This document shows positions 57,521 to 64,000 of a DNA stretch of 64,000 nucleotides, one piece after another. The notes below the pieces were generated by a model. The model searched no databases and had not been told where the DNA came from. It was given only the letters and a program-made list of their open reading frames with translations. The stretch is from Isoetes taiwanensis. Taxonomy: Eukaryota; Streptophyta; Lycopodiopsida; Isoetales; Isoetaceae. Each line of letters starts with the position of its first letter. Within the stretch, counting starts at the first letter, position 1. A program made the translations under genes and the position numbers. The DNA lies in assembly GCA_021234155.1 (NCBI GenBank), contig JAJEKV010000047.1, positions 6,601,071-6,665,070 on the forward strand. Reading direction: 5' to 3'.

Positions 57521-57922
57521 AGCAAAAAGAACATTCTGATTTTAAAGTAGAAACACTCTAAGATTTGTTACATATATAACAATGACATACTCATTTGATT
57601 TTTACATATCTAATATAATAATGTATAAGAGTGGCAGTTGGCAACACAACAATAAAAAAAGCTAAGCTATAGGGTGGAGGTACAAGTCCCTCCATGTTGT
57701 GGGCGTGTTTGAGCTCTTTCTGCAGGTACAAGTCGGCTTGTCGATGGAGGTGTTCTTGGCTCTTTTTTCCTCCAAATGCTAGCCTTCTTTTTCATATTGA
57801 CTATTTTGCTTCTCATTGGCTAGTCACGAGGGATTCTGCTGCCATTGTTGGCCTACTTCACCCTCTGTGCTTCTTTATGTGGAGGGGCGGGCGGGGCGGG
57901 GGGAGAAGGGCGTCCCACTTCT
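57521..57922. other. Intergenic stretch
   Basis: No gene is recognised. The sequence ggtggaggtacaagtccctcc (57675) resembles a tRNA T-arm or SINE B box but has no A box in place. A G-rich tract (57880-57905) lies next to the LINE tail. Confidence 0.3.
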
Positions 57923-60692
57923 TTTTTTTTTTTTTTTTTTTTTTGAAGTTAAGAGTTGTTTTTTCCATTAATTATTAAAAGCCATACATAATTGTTACTA
58001 ATGAGGGTAAATACATCCTCATTAGAGTCATAGAAAGAGTATTTTTAGTGTAGCAAATAGAAATATGAAAGGTACTGGGAAAACAGTAACATCAAAATAT
58101 AATCCATAAGGATCTGGATATCTATCAAATGAAGTGATCAGGAACTCAGTTTGAAGCACTTGATGAAACTGATAAAATAATCTGGAACAGAGCTACCAAA
58201 CCAAAAGAGATCCACATTCCTGCAAGGACAAAATCGAGCTCCAAGTACATGTTTAGGTGTTAGTCAAAAGCAAGATAAACAACTGAGCAACAGTGATTTG
58301 GACAAGAGTGAAAATGAAAGGAGGATGACAGGGCAAAAGTGGAGTGTGAATGAGCTGGTTTTTATGGGGAATTCAACTTGGTCAAAGATGGAATTATAGA
58401 CCCAATAAAACCCCTTATCAGTTCCAAACTGATAGCTATTGTGAGCAGATCCATTCTCCATAAGAAGTTGGTGAATATTTTCCTTAGCCATGAGCAGGAG
58501 TAGAGTGCCATAAAGATCAGAGAGCATTTTATGAGAATAATATAGCTCCCTGTATCTGCTGAGCTGCCTTTCTGTTAGAGAAAAGTGGTACATGAATAAA
58601 AAGTTGAATAAGCAGTACATCTGCACCACTTCTCTGCAGTATATCCTTGCCCAGGTGGATTCATTGCTTGTACTTCTAACCTTATACAGCAGAATTTCAT
58701 CTGAGCTTGCCTGTGGCCCTGGTGGCTCTAGATTTGGTACACCTGTATTGCTGCAGTAGAGAGTGGCCTCATGATAAGTCAACATTGTATCAAACTTGGT
58801 TCTGCCCTCCCCCATCAAGAATTCCAGATATTCTATCATGAGTATCAGAAAAAGGAGCATTAGTATTTATAACATTGAGATTGGAATGGAACAAGTTAAA
58901 AACACCATTGAAGCTACCAACTAAATCCCACCTCTTGTCATAATTGTCTCCTAATTTACTTTTGTGAGCTGTTACAAACCCTTCAAGATCTAACTGAAAA
59001 TTCATCTTGATCCAAAATATAGATAAATTTTTCCTACCATATACAATTCTGTTTCTGGATTTCCAAACATTCCATAATGCAGTGAAAATAATAGTATTTA
59101 GAAAAACATCATTATTTTGGATATGATGGAGTAAGGTACCTTGAGTTTGTCCAGGGAAAAAAACACTGAACTTACTATAAAACCATGCCCAGAAATCTGC
59201 AATTTTGGGACACTGGAAAATATGCTGCATAGTTTCGTCTTGAGAGCAGTTCAAATGGCAAGCAGACAGAACATTAGGCATCCTTATAGAAAGAGAAGCT
59301 AGATTAGGGAGACTTTTATGGGCAATCAACCATATGAAGAAATTAACTTTAGGAGGACAATAGGATAACCAGATGTTTTTGTATAGAGTCATACTGTCAC
59401 TATCAGAAATAGACCATTTGAGCTGACCTTTAGCTGAATTATCCTTTTGGTTCAGGAAGTCATACACATATTTAACTTTATACTTATCATGACCATGCAG
59501 CTTGATAGGAAAACCACTTTGATTATCTGACAAGTTTGTAGTCTGGGACAAGATACTTTTGAAATGAGAGAAAATAGCCTTGTCACTTGAGGTACCATGG
59601 ATAAGTCTTCTAAGGTTAGTCCAGGAAGTAATTTGACCATTTCTGTATAAGTGGTGAATATGAGTGATACCAGAGTCAAGCCATTTCCTATAAATTTTCG
59701 GATGTCTTAAAGCAGGTATGTTCCCATTAATATCTTGAAATTGAGAAGACCAGAAAAGGGAAGAATTGTAATTCAGATCAGGTATGGCAGGGGTATCAAA
59801 ACAATCCTTAACAATATTCCAAGCTTTGAACATATTTTGCATCAGAGGGGATGTGTTTCTACCAGGATGCAGGTAAGATAGGGCAGACTCAGGCAGTGAA
59901 TGCTTAACACTTGGGTGACCTTCAGGATAGGAACAGTCCAGCCAATATTTAATGAAGATAGATGCTATAGAGTTATTGCCAGATAAAGTTCTCCACACAA
60001 ATTTACCTGCCAGGGCACATGCTTGCAAATATAAGCTTTTACAACCTAACCCTCCATTAGATTTGGATCTTGTAACAGTGTCCCAATTAACAGAATGATT
60101 TCCACACCAAATGAATTTCCTGATGGTTTTCTCTAACTCCTGATATATAGATCTGGGAGCTACAAGAGCAGAGGAAAAGTAAATGTGAGAAGCTGTCAGC
60201 ACAGAATTTGCAATGATGGTACGACCAGCCATAGACAAGGAACTTCTAAAAGAATTCAATTTCTTTTTGATACTCTGGAGAATTGGATCCCACAAACCTT
60301 TGATATTATGATTGAGAGACAAGGGCATGCCTAAAAGCTTGGTTGCTTGCATTGTGTTGAGGACCTTTATGTCACAGATATAGTTCTCACTGATATCACC
60401 AATGATCACACTTTTTGCAATATTAAGGAAAATTCCAGAGGCCTCAGAAAATAATTCTATAATGCCTAAGAATTTAGCAATGTTATCAGGGTTGGAATCC
60501 AGAAAGGCAAAGGTATCATCAGCATACTGTGAGATTGTGAGGCTGCCTTTGTTGTCAGGTAGATGAAGACCTTTAATGTTGCCATTTTGTTGATGAAAAT
60601 CAATAGCTCTTGTAAGAATTTCAGCAACCACAAGAAAAAGGTAGGGAGCTAATGGGCAGCCTTGTCTCACCCCTCTAGAAAGATTAAACATA
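57923..60692 (-). mobile_element. 5'-truncated LINE, long intact ORF2 C-terminal part
   Basis: The insert runs on the minus strand from a poly(A) tail (T-run about 57921-57944) to a 5' truncation at about 60692, exactly at the edge of the palindrome array. It begins inside the RT (FNLSRGVRQGCPLAPYLF). No target-site duplication was found. The region 58790-57945 would be the 3' UTR; the 198-codon frame at 58264-58860 there lacks a family match. Confidence 0.85.
58790..60691 (-). CDS. LINE ORF2 C-terminal part (RT palm to zf-RVT)
   Basis: One open frame of 633 codons without stops; its Met is a junction artefact, since the RT start is missing. Motifs in order: GVRQGCPLAPYLFLVVAE, ISQYADDTFAF (the YADD catalytic box), the KLLGMPLS region, SLSMAGRTIIANSVL (thumb), FIWCGN, GGLGCKSL, WLSYCPPKVNFFIWLIAH (start of zf-RVT), a CHLNCSQDETMQHIFQC zinc cluster, and FTALWNVWKSRNRIVYGR. 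EN and ORF1 are absent. It is the least decayed RT in the window and suggests recent activity of this lineage. Confidence 0.9.
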   Translation of the reverse strand: MFNLSRGVRQGCPLAPYLFLVVAEILTRAIDFHQQNGNIKGLHLPDNKGSLTISQYADDTFAFLDSNPDNIAKFLGIIELFSEASGIFLNIAKSVIIGDISENYICDIKVLNTMQATKLLGMPLSLNHNIKGLWDPILQSIKKKLNSFRSSLSMAGRTIIANSVLTASHIYFSSALVAPRSIYQELEKTIRKFIWCGNHSVNWDTVTRSKSNGGLGCKSLYLQACALAGKFVWRTLSGNNSIASIFIKYWLDCSYPEGHPSVKHSLPESALSYLHPGRNTSPLMQNMFKAWNIVKDCFDTPAIPDLNYNSSLFWSSQFQDINGNIPALRHPKIYRKWLDSGITHIHHLYRNGQITSWTNLRRLIHGTSSDKAIFSHFKSILSQTTNLSDNQSGFPIKLHGHDKYKVKYVYDFLNQKDNSAKGQLKWSISDSDSMTLYKNIWLSYCPPKVNFFIWLIAHKSLPNLASLSIRMPNVLSACHLNCSQDETMQHIFQCPKIADFWAWFYSKFSVFFPGQTQGTLLHHIQNNDVFLNTIIFTALWNVWKSRNRIVYGRKNLSIFWIKMNFQLDLEGFVTAHKSKLGDNYDKRWDLVGSFNGVFNLFHSNLNVINTNAPFSDTHDRISGILDGGGQNQV

Positions 60693-60703
60693 AGCGCACA
60701 TTT

Positions 60704-61094
60704 GGGTTCGCATAAGCGAACCCGGCCTCGTTCTGCGCGCCTCGTTCAGCGCGCCTGTCACCCTGCCCCTGCCGTGGACCTGCCACCTGCCGTGGGTTCG
60801 CTTAAGCGAACCCGGCCTCGTTCAGCGCGGAGCGGCGATCCAACAGTCTGCGATCCGACAGAATCCACCACGATTTGACCTGGGGTTCGCCCAGGCGAAC
60901 CCGGTGGGGTTCTGGGCACGCCTGCCACCCTGCACCTGCCGATCCGACCTGCCTCCGGCTTAACCCTGGTTCGGGTTCGCTTGGGCGAACCCGGTGGGTA
61001 GCGCCACCTCACCGCCACGTCCACATATTGGGTTCGCCTGGGCGAATCCCTGGGTTCGCTTAAGCGAATTTCCCGGGTTCGCTTGGGCGAACCC
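60704..61094. repeat. Array of seven short palindromes, variable 4-nt centre
   Basis: GGGTTCGC-N4-GCGAACCC occurs at 60704, 60794, 60883, 60973, 61030, 61052 and 61075. Centres are ATAA, TTAA, CCAG, TTGG, CTGG, TTAA and TTGG. The fifth and sixth copies have C-to-T changes in the right arm that keep G.T pairing. The first four start 90, 89 and 90 bp apart with related spacer text (ccggcctcgtt, accctgc.cctgcc). The last three are packed at 22-23 bp. The region is very GC-rich in an AT-rich surrounding and ends near 61135. Confidence 0.95.
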
Positions 61095-62135
61095 GGCTGG
61101 CTCCCGAACTCAATTTCGGGAGCCGATCGAAGCACCGTGTATGCCATGCTTAGTTATGTTTCCTTATGCTATCATGACAATGACATCTATAGCTTCATAC
61201 ATTAAAAAATAGTTAAAGCAATATGCATGCATGACAGTCACATGATATATTTTAGTACTATATGTTTATAGATAGTGAAAGCTATGGCCTGACAATGACA
61301 TAAAGGGCAAAATGCAAGCCTTGAAGTTTTAAAAAGAGGAGGCATACCTTATTTATCCTACATTGACGCTTTGCCCACGAAAAAACAGTTTGACAACCTC
61401 GTACAAAATAGGCCCTGCTACAACAGGGGCCCCGCACTTGTATATTTTCTTACATCAAGCTCTTATTTTTTTTGTCTTACATCAAGCTCTAGAGGAGTTC
61501 TTGTAGATCGATGGAGTTGGGCTTGGAGTGGGGCAGCGGTAGCTCTACGGCATTTGCAATGAAAAAGAAAGATTCAAGACTCCACTATTTTTCCCCCTCA
61601 TTCCTGCGGGAAAAATTGGGTCATAAGTGCCGTTTTTTCTTTCGTGAGGCAGGACAATCCCGTTTTGTTATTTTTTTTGTGTCAGGAGTGAATCCGACAA
61701 GTTGCCAGCTCGGACGGCCTTTTTTAAAATCTGGACGGCACGATAAGGGTCTCCCGGGGAACTTCCCCAACACTGTTGGGCAGATTAATGAATCAGGAGG
61801 GATAGGATGATGGGATGGGAAAACTGGAAAAACTTTCTGAGGCATCCATATGCATGCAATTGTAAGTGCCGAATTGACAAAATCGCCATAGCTGCCCCGC
61901 TAGTGTAAAGAAGAGCAAAGAAGCTTTTCCTTACCGGATCTTCACGTGCGCTTCATCATCCACAGCGAACAGGCGTCACATCACCGAAAAACCTCGCCAG
62001 AAAATGATGATAATTCCAAAAATATTTCCGGTTCGCATAATTTTATATTTAGTCAGATATGTAGATCTATACTAGAAATGCATGTTTTCCACATTCTAGA
62101 TGTGTTATACACTTAATTAAACAATTCAATAAAAT
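61095..62135. other. Intergenic stretch, possible SINE-like head
   Basis: No gene is recognised. At 61526-61585 tggggcagcggtagctct (A-box-like) lies about 40 bp before gattcaagactcc (B-box-like). TGGAGT and ACTCCA could pair as an acceptor stem, as in tRNA-derived SINEs; this is weak. A 15-bp direct repeat (cttacatcaagctct) flanks a T-run at 61448-61489. Confidence 0.3.
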
Positions 62136-62165
62136 ATTTTAGAAGGAAGGAAGGAAGGAAGTTTA
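62136..62165 (-). repeat. (GGAA)n tract, possible LINE tail remnant
   Basis: Four to five ggaa units are followed by gtttattttaaccccaat. On the minus strand this reads …ggggttaaaataaac(TTCC)n, which resembles the end of the LINE 3' motif and its (TTCC)n tail but lacks the stem-loop. Confidence 0.4.
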
Positions 62166-62317
62166 TTTTAACCCCAATGATTAAACAAGGCACATGTCAA
62201 TTTACATGTGTATATACATTTCAATTTACATGTCACAACTTATTGTAGTGCTACATTAATTTATATTGGATGGATCTTAAAAAATCTATAGTGAAATTAT
62301 CAACCTATTATATATTA

Positions 62318-62380
62318 CTAGTTATGGTGCCCGGCGTTGCCGGGCTTTAGTACAATTTGACAGGGTAGTTGTTTGATTGT
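62318..62380 (-). mobile_element. Helitron 3' terminus, inverse orientation
   Basis: On the minus strand GCCCGGC-AAC-GCCGGGC (62345-62329) is followed by seven bases and CTAG (62321-62318), with T next (62317). It is the same end as at 5320-5347. The element extends to the right, beyond 62345; its 5' end was not found and may lie outside the window. Confidence 0.8.
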
Positions 62381-64000
62381 TGGCCATCGTTCTCAACATC
62401 AGCTCTATATGCAAGAACATAGCTCCAGAATGAAGATGTAGCATGCATGAAAACAATATTTGTAGATAAGAATAAAAACAAAGGTGTCATAGTTAGTTAC
62501 TCAAGGATTCATTTTGCCGAAGATGCCCTATGTTGTGCTTATTGCATATAGGATTTATTTGGTGTAATATGGTTGGTTGCTTTATATCAAAGAGAGAAGA
62601 TGGTTTCTATTATGTCGAAGGTAGATATGCATACTGGAATTCCCATTTACTTCGAGAGATATTGTGTGTTGTATACATTCCTTCCAATCCATAAATAAAT
62701 TTGGTATCATGGCCTTTAATTTCGCTACGTCCAGCTTCAGAAGTGAAGGGCAATTATAAACGTGTTACCATAGCCATTACGTCCAGCCTCATTTGCCTAC
62801 CAAGATCTTAGAAAAAATGATAAAGCTATTTATTGCATATTTAGAAATATATAGGTCATTTTCATATTTCAATATCAAACATGTCATATCCTCCTATATA
62901 GCTACAATTGGTAATAGACATCAAATTGAGCATACATCCGAAACATATACAATATCTATGCTTCTGCAAACTTCAACTTGTCATCTTCGAGTTAAACATT
63001 GCTATATCTTAAATGGCTATCGTGCTATTTGGGATCTGTAAGAGACTCCAACAATTAAGCTTCCTGGGAGGCTCGTCTTTCTTTGGATTTTGTGTGCACC
63101 TATAACAAATCGTCAATCAAGAGAGCAAACTACTATCAAATGGGAGAGAACATTCAGAGCACATGCATGATCCATAAACCCACAATTTTTCTTTATTGCT
63201 CTAAGCTTAATGTGTAGGGCTAGAACCTTACCACAATGAATTTTTATGCCTTGACATTCTTCAGATTTGGATGGAACTGTCAGCACTACAACTTCTCTGA
63301 GTCAAATTTGCAACGGAAAGGATATCTTCAGATGCCTGCTTGGAATTGAATCTTCAGGTGCCTTCTTCGAATTGACTCAGGTAAAAGCGTCCCAACATTT
63401 AAATCCCTCAATAGATTCAAGTGATATAAACTGCTTTGATGAACTGAGGTTCCCTACATTAGAAGCTGAGCAAATAATTTGAATCAAAATGCTTGAAAAG
63501 AAAAGAGGCTTAGGAATGTCAAAGAGTACATTCAAGCAATGCATCATTATTGCATGATATATAAAATTTGACAACTGGCATGATTATCAACTCACATAAA
63601 GAATGGCATAGAGGATATAAAAGTCACTTCATCTATTTGTCTCATAGAAATTAGCCTGCATTCTGAAGACACATGACTATGTGGAAAAGGATTTCATTAA
63701 GACAGATTTAAGTGCACACAGTAATATATCCATCAACTTAATTTGATTAGCTATGATTTGCTCTGATCTAAATCGCACCTAGTGAGAAGATGTTGGGAAA
63801 CACCTGGAGTCTGGACAAACACACGTGTTCCTTATTAAGCAACAATATTCTAATATAGGAACCATATAGCACTTGACACTTGCTTCCTAGTTCAATTCTT
63901 GTCTAGATGCCAAGTTCATATTACAGGTTTAACAAAGGCCCCAGATGTCGTTGCCAGCATCATTAGTATATGAGTTTATGCCAGATGATGAGCTATTCAT
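62346..64000. other. Probable Helitron interior, one exon-like block
   Basis: It is AT-rich with no complete gene. At about 63264-63379 (plus strand) an open block lies between a good acceptor (cattcttcag) and a donor (ACTCAG/GTAAAA) and reads DGTVSTTTSLSQICNGKD … CLLGIESSGAFFELTQ. It looks like a real exon but I do not recognise its gene. Being inside a Helitron, it might be a captured fragment. Confidence 0.35.

Noticed and set aside
58264-58860. 198-codon minus-strand frame behind the LINE ORF2
   Set aside because: It overlaps the ORF2 end and sits in the presumed 3' UTR; hydrophobic and without a family match.
60704-61094. CRISPR array reading of the regularly spaced palindromes
   Set aside because: The spacers are related to each other, not unique, the centre of the repeat varies, and there are no cas genes.
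60758-61147. 129-codon minus-strand frame with repeated GSPKRTR-like segments
   Set aside because: The repetition comes from the palindrome array; no promoter or conserved domain is seen.

Overview
This window looks like nuclear DNA of a land plant with a large, repeat-rich genome. The evidence is an intronless PLS-type PPR protein, a nine-exon plant-style amino acid/polyamine permease, L1-like LINEs with RT and zf-RVT regions, a copia-type gag remnant, a plant-style hAT transposase and Helitron termini. The mix, including L1-type ORF1 proteins with an RRM-like domain and many decayed LINEs, would suit a fern or other seed-free vascular plant. That placement is inference; no species call is possible from sequence alone.

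Only two loci look like intact host genes. One is a PPR gene at 23.66-25.40 kb, whose protein stops inside the E region. The other is an APC-superfamily transporter at 34.84-38.79 kb; nine exons join in phase with GT/AG borders to give 563 codons. A decayed copy of its exon 1-2 region lies just upstream (34.33-34.81 kb). Weaker host-like pieces are a small membrane ORF and a helical TPR-like ORF (21.2-22.15 kb), a decayed trihelix/Myb-SANT protein (9.64-10.81 kb), a PPR pseudogene fragment (45.84-46.35 kb) and several isolated exon-like stretches.

Most of the rest is mobile DNA. From left to right: a dispersed ~400-bp repeat (1-0.42 and 5.35-6.48 kb) beside a Helitron 3' end (5.32 kb); simple repeats and a perfect 14-bp-arm palindrome (8.85-9.3 kb); a 0.9-kb GATTC-rich minisatellite (11.9-12.8 kb); an LTR-like segment and copia gag (15.5-17.95 kb); two opposed LINE fragments (18.47-20.32 kb); a 5'-truncated LINE with a clear 12-bp target-site duplication (26.34-28.48 kb); decayed LINE ORF1 (29.7-30.8 kb); a fold-back element (41.5-42.0 kb) with a relative at 48.8-49.1 kb; a Helitron coding remnant (43.3-45.05 kb); ORF1-only LINEs (46.5-48.4 and 49.4-49.9 kb); a hAT pseudogene (54.5-57.5 kb); a second long LINE (57.9-60.7 kb); a GC-rich array of seven short palindromes (60.70-61.09 kb); and an inverted Helitron 3' end (62.3 kb).

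The most interesting material is: (1) the palindrome array, in which conserved 8-nt arms flank a variable 4-nt centre and the first four units lie 89-90 bp apart; (2) a LINE 3'-terminal stem-loop in four otherwise different copies, with paired (compensatory) changes in the stem and a different simple-repeat tail in each; and (3) ORF1-only 'half-LINEs' carrying that same 3' end. Together these suggest a LINE family whose RT recognises a 3' hairpin and which mobilises ORF1-only partners. That reading is an inference.
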